Shown: positions 23,241-31,031, counted from the first letter of the stretch. The stretch: DNA of 44,039 bases from Bdellovibrionales bacterium (GCA_005808505.1 SYLX01000196.1:1-44039); one strand, 5' to 3'. Notes: a model not told the origin generated them from the letters alone. Made by a program: numbers and translations.

Positions 23241-25037
23241 ATGACTTCCCAGCAGACGGCTCGTCATACATATAAATTTGGACTCGTCGGGAATTGCGCC
23301 CAGCTCGCCTATATTGATACGCATGCGAACGTAGTGTGGCATTGCCTCCCACGTTTCGATTCGAGTTTTATCTTTGGGGGACTCCTTGATCCAGAAAAAG
23401 GCGGGCGTTTTTCGATATCTCCACAATCAGGGGAAGAGTGCTCATCGCAGACGTACATTGAAAATACCAATGTATTAGTTACCCGATTCAATACGGCCGA
23501 CGGCGATTTTGAAGTCATCGACTTTTGCCCTCGGTTTCGTCGGTTCGAGCGGCATTTCAAACCTCTCATGCTGATTCGAAAAATCAGGCGCATTTCGGGG
23601 AACCCTCGCGTTGTGGTTCACTGCGAGCCCCGCGGTGAATACGGGGAAAGAAAAGCCGACGTCTCGCTCGCGAGCAATCATCTGCGCTATCAGGGCCTTG
23701 AAGATGCCGTCCGACTCAACACAAACATTCCCTTAACTTACGTGGCGCAAGGGATGCCGTTTCTCCTGACCGAAACAAAGTATCTTGTCTTTACGTGGGG
23801 AGAGCCGTTTGAGGCTCCGCTCGAGGATACCTGCGAGAATTACCTGCAGAAGACGATCGATTACTGGCGAATCTGGGTCCAGCGATGCACGATTCCTGAT
23901 CTGTATCAGAAGGAAGTCATCCGTTCAGCTCTCGTCCTCAAGCTTCATCAGTACGAGGACACCGGCGCCATCATCGCCGCAGGCTCAACGAGTTTGCCCG
24001 AAGCGCCTGGTTCGGGTCGCAACTGGGATTACCGCTTCTTCTGGGCACGTGATTCTTATTACACATTAAACGCCTTGAACTCGATCGGACATTTCGAAGA
24101 GCTCGATCGCTACTCGCATTACATTCAAAATTTAGCGGTCGAAGCCAAGCACGGCTACCAACCTCTTTACGGAATCACGGGAGAACTCCAGCCGGTCGAG
24201 CGGGAATTGGATCTCGCAGGTTATCTTGGAAACAAGCCGGTTCGAGTAGGCAATGCCGCTTTCTTGCAAGTGCAGAACGACGTCTACGGACAAATTCTTT
24301 TGTCGCTTCTTCCTCTCTACGTTGATTCGCGGATCATCCATTCCAAGCGACTCTTTTCGAAAGAAATTCCGGACCATGTTTTAAGCTTCATCGAGCAAAC
24401 GATGCAGTCACCCGATGCGGGCCTCTGGGAGTTCCGCAACATGCAGAACAAGCATTGCTACACCTACTTGTTCCACTGGGCAGGAGCTTCGGCCGCAGTC
24501 AAAATCGGACAGTTATTAAAAGACGATCAGCTTGTTCAATCGGCTTCGAAGTTGAAGAATGAGGCCGCGCAAGGCATCGAGGCTTGTTACAACACCGAGA
24601 TCAAAGCTTATGCATCTTATGTCGGTGGGAGTGCCCTCGACGCCTCGCTCTTTCAACTGATCACGATGGGATACTTGCCGCCTGACTCAGAGCGCGCGAA
24701 AAACCACATGATGACGATGGAAGAGGGGCTCCGGGCTAAAGGCGGGCTCTTTTACCGTTATCGTCATGCAGATGACTTCGGTTTACCTGAAGTTGCCTTT
24801 TTAGTTTGCGGATTCTGGTACGTGCGCGCGCTCGCCGCGGTGAACCGTATCGACGATGCGATCCATACCTTCGAGCAGCTGTTGAGTTATTCTAACCACG
24901 TCGGTCTTTTGTCGGAAGATGTCGATCCAATTTCTGGTAGCCAATGGGGGAATTGTCCGCAAACATATAGTCATGTCGGCGTGATCAACTGTGCGTTCGA
25001 CATCTGGAAAAAGCTGGATCGTCCGGCCTTCTTGTAA
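23241..25037 (+). CDS. Glycoside hydrolase family 15 (glucoamylase/trehalase-like)
   Basis: A 598-residue GH15 enzyme. The N-terminal trehalase-like beta-domain (VGNCAQLAYIDTHANVVWHCLPRFDSS) precedes an alpha/alpha-toroid catalytic domain with DYRFFWARDSYYTLNAL, GYQPLYGITGE and the C-terminal LSEDVDPISGSQWGNCPQTYSHVGVINCA, typical of bacterial GH15. The acid and base glutamates are expected near ITGE and LSEDVD. There is no signal peptide, so it works in the cytoplasm on trehalose or short alpha-glucans. AAAGGG lies 8 bases before ATG 23241. Its divergence from the trehalose-synthesis gene favours trehalase activity, but this is inferred. The ppk gene follows after 59 bases. Confidence 0.9.
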   Translation: MTSQQTARHTYKFGLVGNCAQLAYIDTHANVVWHCLPRFDSSFIFGGLLDPEKGGRFSISPQSGEECSSQTYIENTNVLVTRFNTADGDFEVIDFCPRFRRFERHFKPLMLIRKIRRISGNPRVVVHCEPRGEYGERKADVSLASNHLRYQGLEDAVRLNTNIPLTYVAQGMPFLLTETKYLVFTWGEPFEAPLEDTCENYLQKTIDYWRIWVQRCTIPDLYQKEVIRSALVLKLHQYEDTGAIIAAGSTSLPEAPGSGRNWDYRFFWARDSYYTLNALNSIGHFEELDRYSHYIQNLAVEAKHGYQPLYGITGELQPVERELDLAGYLGNKPVRVGNAAFLQVQNDVYGQILLSLLPLYVDSRIIHSKRLFSKEIPDHVLSFIEQTMQSPDAGLWEFRNMQNKHCYTYLFHWAGASAAVKIGQLLKDDQLVQSASKLKNEAAQGIEACYNTEIKAYASYVGGSALDASLFQLITMGYLPPDSERAKNHMMTMEEGLRAKGGLFYRYRHADDFGLPEVAFLVCGFWYVRALAAVNRIDDAIHTFEQLLSYSNHVGLLSEDVDPISGSQWGNCPQTYSHVGVINCAFDIWKKLDRPAFL

Positions 25038-25096
25038 CCCGAATCGCTCGCGAACCGATTTGTTGTACTGGACCAGCGGCTAGCAGGGCAACGACC

Positions 25097-27334
25097 ATGA
25101 CTCAGAAGGCACCTCCTAAAGGCACCACGAAAACTCCCGCGAAACCTCGCACGCCGCGCACGCGTAAATCCTCTGAGGCGCGAGTCGCGAAGAAAAAACC
25201 CGAAGATCTTTTACCTGACGAGCCACCGCAGGAGTTTCTCAATCGCGAGATTGAATGGATCGAGTTCAACGCTCGCGTTCTGGCCGAAGCGTTGGATTCA
25301 AGAACTCCGCTTTTAGAGCGCGTACGGTTCTTAGGGATTTTCACTTCGAACCTCGATGAATTCTACATGAAGCGAGTTGGTGGTTTGAAGCGCCAAGTTG
25401 CCGTCGGCGTTCAGCGCCGCTCGGGAGGCCTTACTCCCGTCCAGCAGCTTGCGGCGGTGCGCACGCGAGTTCGTGAGCTTTTGCAGATGCAAGCCGATTG
25501 CTTGCAGAAGGTTTTAATTCCAGAGCTCGCGAAGAACGGCGTGCACCTTCTCTCGTGGGAGAATACGACGCCCCAAGAGAAGCAGTATGCAACTCAATAC
25601 TTCCGTCAAAATGTTTTCCCGATCCTTACCCCGCTAGCGATCGACCCTGGCTTGCCATTTCCGTTCATTTCGAATCTTTCGACCTCACTTGGCGTAACGC
25701 TGAAGCATCCTGATCGCGAAGAAACGCTTTTTGCGCGAATCAAAGTTCCAAAAATATTTCCGCAGTACATTCAACTGCGCGGCGAAGATCCGCAACCGGC
25801 GGGACAATTTCGCTTTTTGTCGCTCATCGACGTGATCAATCACAACATGAAGGATCTCTTTCCTGACATGGAAGTCTTGAGCGTCATGCCGTTTCGAATC
25901 ACGCGTAATGCCGAGATCGAACGCGACGAAGACGATGTCGATGATTTGCTCGAGATGATCGCCGAAGAATTGAAGCAGCGTCGGTTTGCGGAGGTCGTCC
26001 GTTTAGAGCACGGTCCGAATCCTGATCCTTGGATCATTCAATTCTTGATGGAAGAACTCGAACTGACCGAGTCGTCCGTTTACGAGCTGTCTTCGCTTTT
26101 AGATTTTGGAGATCTGAAGCCCATCGCGGACCTCGCGATTCCGCAACTCAAGTACGAAGCGTGGACTCCGGTCGTGCCGCCGCAGTTGATCGAGGAGCAG
26201 GAGAATATTTTCTCCTCTATCCGTGAAGGCGATATTTTCGTTCATCATCCCTACGAGAGTTTTGGATTAAGTGTTGAACGCTTTATCAAACAAGCGGTGG
26301 ATGATCCGAAAGTTCTCGCACTCAAGATGACCCTCTACCGCACCGGCGACGAAAGCCCATTTATTCCGCTCTTGATTCGGGCGGCCGAGCGAGGCAAGCA
26401 AGTTGTTTGCTTGATCGAACTCAAAGCGCGTTTCGACGAAGAACGAAATATCCACTGGGCGCAACAGCTTGAAGACGCAGGCGTTCACGTGGTTTACGGG
26501 GTGGTTGGGCTCAAAACACACGCGAAGGTCGCGCTCGCGATTCGTCAAGAGCAAGACCGGATGCGAGGCTACGTCCATTTCGGAACCGGTAACTATCACA
26601 AAGAAACTTCAAAGCTCTATACCGATGTCGGCCTCTTCACGTGTAAGCCGGCATTCACGGACGACGCGGTGGAACTCTTCCACTTCCTCACGGGTCGAAG
26701 TCTGAAGCGAAATTACAAGAAGCTTTTGGTCGCGCCGATCAACATGAAAGATAGCTTTTTGAACATGATCAAGCGCGAGGCCGAAAACGCACGCGCAGGC
26801 AAACCCGCGCGCATCATCGCAAAGTGCAATAGCCTTGAGGATGCAAGCGTTGGTCGTGCGCTTTACGAAGCTTCACAAGCAGGCGTTCAGATTGATTTGA
26901 TTATCCGCGGGTTCTGCTGTTTGCGACCTCGCGTCCTCGGGATGAGTGAACGCATTCGGGTGATCTCGGTGATCGGGCGATTCCTCGAGCATTCGCGCGT
27001 GTTCTACTTCCAAAATGGAGCTGCGGATCCGCTGGAAGGAGAGTTCTACATCGGCTCAGCGGATTGGATGTACCGAAACCTTCTCGCGCGGGTTGAAACC
27101 GTCGTGCCGATTGAAGAGCGTTTTGCACGTCAACGTCTGTGGGAAATTTTTGATGTGATGCTCACTGACAAACGGCAGTCGTGGGAAATGCAGCCCGACG
27201 GAACTTACATTCAGATGAAGCCGGCCAACCAAGATGAAGAAGTAGGAACGCACCGGAAGCTCATGGAGCTGACGAAAGCCCGTCACGCGCAAACCCTTGA
27301 AGAAATGGGATTTGATCCGAAGGCGGATCTATGA
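25097..27334 (+). CDS. ppk1: Polyphosphate kinase 1
   Basis: A 745-residue PPK1, which makes inorganic polyphosphate from ATP. The N-terminal helical domain starts at EFLNREIEWIEFNARVLAEA, followed by the head domain and two phospholipase-D-like catalytic domains. The autophosphorylated histidine is near residue 475 in VGLKTHAKV. LALKMTLYRTGDES and the second catalytic region FYIGSADWMYRNLLARVE are also present. The first 45 residues form a Lys/Pro/Thr/Arg-rich tail not needed for the fold, longer than in E. coli PPK. The ribosome site is weak. The stop overlaps the next start (ATGA), coupling it to a SixA-type phosphatase. Confidence 0.95.
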   Translation: MTQKAPPKGTTKTPAKPRTPRTRKSSEARVAKKKPEDLLPDEPPQEFLNREIEWIEFNARVLAEALDSRTPLLERVRFLGIFTSNLDEFYMKRVGGLKRQVAVGVQRRSGGLTPVQQLAAVRTRVRELLQMQADCLQKVLIPELAKNGVHLLSWENTTPQEKQYATQYFRQNVFPILTPLAIDPGLPFPFISNLSTSLGVTLKHPDREETLFARIKVPKIFPQYIQLRGEDPQPAGQFRFLSLIDVINHNMKDLFPDMEVLSVMPFRITRNAEIERDEDDVDDLLEMIAEELKQRRFAEVVRLEHGPNPDPWIIQFLMEELELTESSVYELSSLLDFGDLKPIADLAIPQLKYEAWTPVVPPQLIEEQENIFSSIREGDIFVHHPYESFGLSVERFIKQAVDDPKVLALKMTLYRTGDESPFIPLLIRAAERGKQVVCLIELKARFDEERNIHWAQQLEDAGVHVVYGVVGLKTHAKVALAIRQEQDRMRGYVHFGTGNYHKETSKLYTDVGLFTCKPAFTDDAVELFHFLTGRSLKRNYKKLLVAPINMKDSFLNMIKREAENARAGKPARIIAKCNSLEDASVGRALYEASQAGVQIDLIIRGFCCLRPRVLGMSERIRVISVIGRFLEHSRVFYFQNGAADPLEGEFYIGSADWMYRNLLARVETVVPIEERFARQRLWEIFDVMLTDKRQSWEMQPDGTYIQMKPANQDEEVGTHRKLMELTKARHAQTLEEMGFDPKADL

Positions 27335-27888
27335 AGTTACTCGTCATCCGCCATGCAATCGCCATGGATCGGCAAGATTATCAGGTGCAAGCACGCGCGG
27401 AGGCGCGGCAAGCCGGTGCGAGTACGAATCATCCCGCGGACGACGACTTTCGCCCGCTGATCGAAGAAGGTCAGATCAAAATGCGCAAGAGTGCTCGTGG
27501 CCTCAAAGAGCTTGTGGGTCGGCCTGATCTTCTTGTCACGAGTCCACTCACGCGAGCGCTGCAGACGGCCGAGATTTTGCGCCAAACCTGGAAAGAAATC
27601 GATCTCGCTACTTCCGATGAGCTAAGACCCGGATCCGAACCGGCCGGCCTTGCTCGTTGGCTGAAGAGTCAGCCCCAATGCGAAGCGGGCGATTGTTTGG
27701 TGGCGATCGTGGGCCATGAGCCGCATCTGTCTTCGCTTGTGAGTTGGTTTATGTCGGGTGCCCAGAAATCGCAGCTAGAACTCAAAAAAGGCGGCGCATG
27801 TTTGCTCGAATTCTCAGGGAATGCGGATCGCGGACGCGGAAAGCTTCTCTGGCTTGCCACGCCCTCGATGCTCCGAAAGCTCGACTGA
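27331..27888 (+). CDS. sixA: SixA-type histidine phosphatase
   Basis: A 185-residue histidine phosphatase superfamily member. The phosphohistidine site is His8 in VIRHAIAMD, a basic segment is present in VTSPLTRALQTAEIL, and the second histidine is in VGHEPHLSSL. SixA proteins remove phosphate from phosphohistidine, for example on ArcB or NPr. An extra 25-30 residues follow the RHA motif (Gln/Ala/Arg-rich). It overlaps ppk1 by four bases, so a link to polyphosphate or to the phosphohistidine of PPK1 is plausible but untested. Its stop lies three bases from the convergent ppx stop. Confidence 0.88.
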   Translation: MKLLVIRHAIAMDRQDYQVQARAEARQAGASTNHPADDDFRPLIEEGQIKMRKSARGLKELVGRPDLLVTSPLTRALQTAEILRQTWKEIDLATSDELRPGSEPAGLARWLKSQPQCEAGDCLVAIVGHEPHLSSLVSWFMSGAQKSQLELKKGGACLLEFSGNADRGRGKLLWLATPSMLRKLD

Positions 27889-27891
27889 CGC

Positions 27892-28845
27892 TTACATCGC
27901 AGCTAGAATGCCGTCACGAAGTCCCACGTAAGGGATCATCAACACATCGACATCTGCAAGTTCCATGACCGCTAAGGTGACGATCGCGGCCGGTACGACA
28001 ACATCAGCGCGATCGGGTCTTAACCTAAGGAATTGAATCCGTTCTTTCACGGTCATCGATTCGAGATGGGCTTCGAGATCCGCGAGATCCTGGCGGCTCA
28101 TCGAAAAGATCGAACTTTTCTGGAGAAGAGCCACCCGAAGTTTACCGAGGCACTCGAAGTTTCCACCGGTGCCAATGGCCTGATCGATGTGCAAATTCTT
28201 TTTGTAGCGACTCAAGAATGCTTTAACTGGGCCCAGCTGTTCGGCTAAAACCTCGCGCAGATGTTTTTCTTTGAGTCCTTTTTCTTCAAGCATTTGCAGG
28301 AGCCGAACTGTTCCAAGCTTGAAAGTCTCGCAACCGAGCGGATCTCCGTGGTCAGCAACCGTGAGTTCGACGCTGCCGCCGCCAATGTCGATAAGAAGAG
28401 AGACTTTGTCGCGAAGATCAATCCGGTGGGAAACGGCCGAAAAGATGAGGCGTCCTTCCTCCATCCCGTCGATCACCTCGATTTTTATGCCACTCGCTTT
28501 TTTGATGTCTTGGATGAACGTGTCGCGATCTTTTGCTTCGCGAAGCGCGCTCGTTGCGATAGCTCGAGCGTTGCTCACACCATGAGCTTTTAAAGCCTCG
28601 CGAAACCGCAGGAAAGCTTCAATCGCCTTGGTCCGTGTTTCCACCGAGATCGTGCCGGTAGAAAAGACGTCCTTGCCTAGGCGAACAGGCTCTCGAGATT
28701 TCTTGATGACCTTAATGTCTCCGTGAGAGTCGCGCTCGCCAATGACGAGCCGGATAGCATTCGAGCCGATATCAATCGCTCCGAGAACTGCATGTGTCGA
28801 GACTGCGGATCGGCTCGTCGTGCTTGCCAAGGTCGTTTCTCCCAT
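27892..28845 (-). CDS. ppx: Ppx/GppA exopolyphosphatase family protein
   Basis: A 317-residue Ppx/GppA phosphatase of the actin-like ASKHA fold. Phosphate-binding motifs are AIDIGSNAIRLVIGE, ATSALREAKD, the catalytic-glutamate region EEGRLIF, LIDIGGGSVEL and IGTGGN. The length equals the two-domain catalytic core, without the C-terminal HD-like domains of E. coli Ppx. It should cleave terminal phosphate from polyphosphate or the 5' phosphate of pppGpp. ATG 28845 is chosen because the longer reading frame would overlap the upstream glycosylase gene; the ribosome site (GAGAG) is weak. It is last in the ferredoxin-udg-ppx operon and convergent with ppk1-sixA. Confidence 0.9.
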   Translation of the reverse strand: MGETTLASTTSRSAVSTHAVLGAIDIGSNAIRLVIGERDSHGDIKVIKKSREPVRLGKDVFSTGTISVETRTKAIEAFLRFREALKAHGVSNARAIATSALREAKDRDTFIQDIKKASGIKIEVIDGMEEGRLIFSAVSHRIDLRDKVSLLIDIGGGSVELTVADHGDPLGCETFKLGTVRLLQMLEEKGLKEKHLREVLAEQLGPVKAFLSRYKKNLHIDQAIGTGGNFECLGKLRVALLQKSSIFSMSRQDLADLEAHLESMTVKERIQFLRLRPDRADVVVPAAIVTLAVMELADVDVLMIPYVGLRDGILAAM

Positions 28846-28885
28846 CTCTCGACATTCTAGAAACCGGGTGCAAACGAAATCAAGC

Positions 28886-29599
28886 TTAACGAGCAGGGGA
28901 GGGCTGCGTTGAAAGAATCTGGCGAGCGCGTGCAAAGACAGCATCGAACATCGGCTCGGTGAGACGGCCCGTAAAGGTATTCTGTTGAGAAGGATGATAA
29001 CTGCCAAGTAGGAGACTTCCGTTCGGAAGAAGTTGCTCAGCGCCGTGGCCAAACGGCTTTGCTTTCGTGACGGGTTGACCCTGGCGTTTCAACTCGGTCA
29101 ATACGGCTTTCCAAGCGATCCCGCCTAGAGCTAAGAGAACTTTTGGCCGATGGAGAGCAAAAGTTCTTTCGAGGTACTCCGAGCAACGCTCAATTTCGAT
29201 TGGCAAAGGCTTGTTGTCGGGTGGAGCACAGTGAGCAACGGACGTGATCAATGCGTCAATAAGCTTTAATCCATCGTCAGCGCGTTCATAGGTAGGCTGG
29301 TTAGCAAAACCGGCGCGATGAAGAGCCCGGTAAAGCCATTGGCCACTGCGATCGCCCGTGAACATTCGACCCGTACGGTTTGCACCGTGAGCAGCAGGGG
29401 CGAGGCCGACGATCAAAAGCCGAGCTTTCGGATCCCCAAAGTTCGGAACAGGTCGCCCCCAGTAAGTCTCCTCGCGAAAGGCTTTCCGCTTTTCCTTTGC
29501 GATACCTTCGCAATAGCTGCGAAGCCGCGGGCAACGCTCACAGCTGACGATATCGTCCGTCAATTTGCGGTTTGAGTCTTTCAAGGGAGTTTTGGGCAA
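28886..29599 (-). CDS. Uracil-DNA glycosylase, family 5 (UDGb)
   Basis: A 237-residue iron-sulfur uracil-DNA glycosylase. Motif [19 protein letters not shown] (family 5 type, with Ala-His in place of an acidic catalytic residue) and [13 protein letters not shown] are diagnostic. Cysteines at CERC, HCAPP and ERCSEYL fit the [4Fe-4S] ligands of family 4/5 enzymes. It removes uracil and other deaminated bases from DNA. The start is taken as TTG 29599 because the CERCPRL segment must be included and no ATG or GTG precedes it; confidence in the exact start is low. It follows the 2Fe-2S ferredoxin gene by 19 bases and precedes ppx by 40. Confidence 0.9.
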   Translation of the reverse strand: MPKTPLKDSNRKLTDDIVSCERCPRLRSYCEGIAKEKRKAFREETYWGRPVPNFGDPKARLLIVGLAPAAHGANRTGRMFTGDRSGQWLYRALHRAGFANQPTYERADDGLKLIDALITSVAHCAPPDNKPLPIEIERCSEYLERTFALHRPKVLLALGGIAWKAVLTELKRQGQPVTKAKPFGHGAEQLLPNGSLLLGSYHPSQQNTFTGRLTEPMFDAVFARARQILSTQPSPAR

Positions 29600-29618
29600 G
29601 GCGGTCTCTTCGGAGTTT

Positions 29619-29933
29619 TTAGCTTTTTGCCGGAGCGTCGCTCTCGAGTAAGTGCTGCAAATAATTCTTTACGTCTTCGATGTTGTCGAGCTTTACGTCG
29701 ACAAGCCATTTGTTTTGAGGGAAGACAGCAATCGCAATCCCTTCTTGGCAGCGGTCTACGCAGCCGGAGGAGTTGATCCGAATGAGCTTGCGCCATTCGG
29801 GTTTCTGCTTCGTCCATTCTTTGAGCTTGGCCCGCAGTTCCTCGCCACCTTTAGCGGCACAACATTCCTTGTTTACCTTCTGATTCGTGCAGACGAAAAC
29901 ATTCAGTTTCAATTCACTTTTTGATTCTTTCAC
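29619..29933 (-). CDS. Thioredoxin-like [2Fe-2S] ferredoxin
   Basis: A 104-residue protein of the thioredoxin-like [2Fe-2S] ferredoxin family (Shethna/NuoE-like fold). Cluster cysteines are in [14 protein letters not shown] and in [11 protein letters not shown], matching the C-x(10-12)-C ... C-x3-C pattern. It should be a cytoplasmic one-electron carrier. The start is GTG 29933 with GAGG five bases upstream. It leads the operon with a uracil glycosylase and an exopolyphosphatase; since the glycosylase has an Fe-S cluster, a shared redox theme is possible. Confidence 0.88.
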   Translation of the reverse strand: MKESKSELKLNVFVCTNQKVNKECCAAKGGEELRAKLKEWTKQKPEWRKLIRINSSGCVDRCQEGIAIAVFPQNKWLVDVKLDNIEDVKNYLQHLLESDAPAKS

Positions 29934-29978
29934 GAAGGCCTCGGCTTCTTTCTAATGGAGTCGTTTGGCTCGGATTTC

Positions 29979-30014
29979 AGTATGGCAAAGCGGGAATCCG
30001 CCTGGCAATCCCGC
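29979..30014 (-). promoter_or_regulatory. Ferredoxin operon promoter with inverted repeat
   Basis: On the minus strand TTGCCA (plus 30003-30008), an 18-base spacer and CATACT (plus 29979-29984) form a good promoter, giving a leader of about 38 bases. Arms GCGGGA (29990-29995) and TCCCGC (30009-30014) are an inverted repeat spanning the spacer and -35, as expected for a repressor operator. Confidence 0.5.
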
Positions 30015-30146
30015 ATCGAGGAGCGGTCGCGAAGCCGAAGTACATTCTTGATCCTCTTGTCGCGCGTGAATGGCGGGAAGGTTCCACAACGGCATCACTC
30101 GCGCGTAGAATTTCTTTTCAAGTCAAAAGTTTTTTCGAAATTTGCC

Positions 30147-30175
30147 TTGGAAAAAACCGAGCGGTCGGCTACTTT
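30147..30175 (+). promoter_or_regulatory. Promoter for the structured small-protein locus
   Basis: TTGGAA (30147-30152), a 17-base spacer and TACTTT (30170-30175). The predicted start near 30182 falls at the base of the first perfect hairpin. Confidence 0.5.
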
Positions 30176-30182
30176 ACAAACT

Positions 30183-30225
30183 AAGCCAGTTGATGGCTTT
30201 CACTTTTGTTCGCTTCGTCGAACAA
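30183..30225 (+). ncRNA. Two perfect hairpins at the start of a structured leader
   Basis: Hairpin 1 is AAGCCA / TGGCTT with a five-base loop (30183-30199). Hairpin 2 is TTGTTCG / CGAACAA with a six-base loop (30206-30225). They lie between the candidate promoter and the 39-codon ORF. Neither has a T-run, so they are not terminators. A structured leader RNA is inferred; no known RNA family was recognised. Confidence 0.45.
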
Positions 30226-30245
30226 GCCGTTCGCACTCTTTGAAA

Positions 30246-30340
30246 GGAGGTAGCAAATGATTCTTACAACAAAGCAAAACGACATCATGGGGCTCAAGGC
30301 AGGTTTCAAACCAGCGATTGAAGCGGAACTGGCTACCTCC
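30246..30340 (+). promoter_or_regulatory. Ribosome site with exact complement inside the ORF
   Basis: GGAGGTAGC (30246-30254) is the Shine-Dalgarno of the 39-codon ORF, part of AAGGAGGT, a full match to the anti-Shine-Dalgarno. GCTACCTCC (30332-30340) is its exact reverse complement and lies within codons 26-28 of that same ORF. Pairing would hide the ribosome site; ribosomes moving through would open it. Confidence 0.6.
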
Positions 30341-30376
30341 CGTCGTTCAAATGTCAGTGCAATAAATAATCACTGA
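30257..30376 (+). CDS. 39-residue small protein or leader peptide
   Basis: The reading frame encodes 39 residues (MILTTKQNDIMGLKAGFKPA, then IEAELATSRRSNVSAINNH). It has the best ribosome site in the window, AAGGAGGT six bases before ATG. There is no signal peptide or membrane segment, and the family is not recognised. Codons are unremarkable for this genome. Its ribosome site can pair with its own codons 26-28, so it may be a regulatory leader peptide rather than a functional product. It lies about 300 bases upstream of a 107-codon ORF on the same strand, with no terminator between them. Confidence 0.55.
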   Translation: MILTTKQNDIMGLKAGFKPAIEAELATSRRSNVSAINNH

Positions 30377-30677
30377 CCAGGTCTTCCAGAGGCACAGCTA
30401 AAAGAGAACATTTCTCTATAGCCTCGTGAAAACCCAACAACGGGATCACGGCATTAACACTTTGATTTCAATGCGTTAACTGCCATTTCCGCTCAAGTCC
30501 AAACACCATTGCCGTTCGTTTGCTTTCGCGTCCGCGCGATGGGCTTTCGTTCGCTCATTTCAGAATTTAATTAGCTGCGCAAGTGATTGGGAGTTTGCGC
30601 GGGCCAAGGCCGTTCTTTCTCGCGACCATGAGGGTCGGTTTGATCGTTCGGCAAGTCTATAAACAGGAGTTATTTAC
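30377..30677 (+). ncRNA. 301-base gene-free stretch rich in inverted repeats
   Basis: No gene is visible. Inverted repeats in order: AGAGAA/TTCTCT with a three-base loop (30403-30417); CGTGA...CCC/GGG...TCACG (30425-30450); GGCATTAAC/GTTAACTGCC with one bulged base (30450-30484); and GCGCAA/TTGCGC (30577-30600). There are no T-runs and no match to RNase P, SRP, tmRNA or common riboswitch cores that I can recall. It is probably transcribed as a leader for the downstream ORF. Confidence 0.4.
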
Positions 30678-31001
30678 ATGCACCAGCAATTTGCCGGCGG
30701 TCAGAATCCGCAGGCCGAACAGAGACTGATAAAACAAGTTCAAGAGCAGCTCTCGAGCCAATCATTGAATGAGATCAACAACCAAGCCGCTGAAACCGAG
30801 CAGCCTTCCGTGACGATTGTCCTAAGAGATCGACGTCGTTTGCGATGGTGGCTCGTTCAGGTTTTAGCGCTCGCTCAAGCCTTGTTAGAGGGGGGGCGTT
30901 TAGTCCGCGAGGTCGGGCCAGGTCGTCGTCCCTTAGAAAGGTACGAGTTCGAATCTGCCGAGCAAAGAGACTGTCGGCATTCAAACGGTTGGCTTCTGTA
31001 A
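30678..31001 (+). CDS. Hypothetical 107-residue protein
   Basis: Not recognised. The N-terminal half is Gln/Asn-rich and hydrophilic (MHQQFAGGQNPQAEQRLIKQ, repeated Gln through about residue 43). It is followed by a basic patch (LRDRRRLRWW), a short hydrophobic helix (LVQVLALAQALLEGG) and an Arg/Glu-rich tail. There is no signal peptide. CAGGAG lies 8 bases before ATG 30678. The tail uses rarer codons and could reflect a frameshift or non-coding sequence, so the true 3' end is uncertain. A strong terminator follows 31 bases later. A nucleic-acid-binding role is conceivable from the basic patch, but not supported further. Confidence 0.5.
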   Translation: MHQQFAGGQNPQAEQRLIKQVQEQLSSQSLNEINNQAAETEQPSVTIVLRDRRRLRWWLVQVLALAQALLEGGRLVREVGPGRRPLERYEFESAEQRDCRHSNGWLL

Positions 31002-31031
31002 TATGCAGGGGCTCATCTTGCGCAAAAAAAG

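Noticed and set aside
23158-23352. N-terminal extension of the trehalose synthase frame
   Set aside because: It overlaps the divergent GH15 gene, has no ribosome site and no family sequence; ATG 23157 has GGAG and begins the domain.
25040-25070. AATCG/CGATT hairpin after the GH15 gene as a terminator
   Set aside because: Short stem, large loop and no T-run; ppk1 follows closely on the same strand.
28846-29052. N-terminal extension of the Ppx frame
   Set aside because: It would overlap the uracil glycosylase gene; the actin-like fold starts after 28845.
30935-30965. tRNA-like T-arm (GAGTTCGAATC)
   Set aside because: The TTCGAAT loop is present, but the flanking five bases do not pair, and no acceptor, D or anticodon stems were found upstream.
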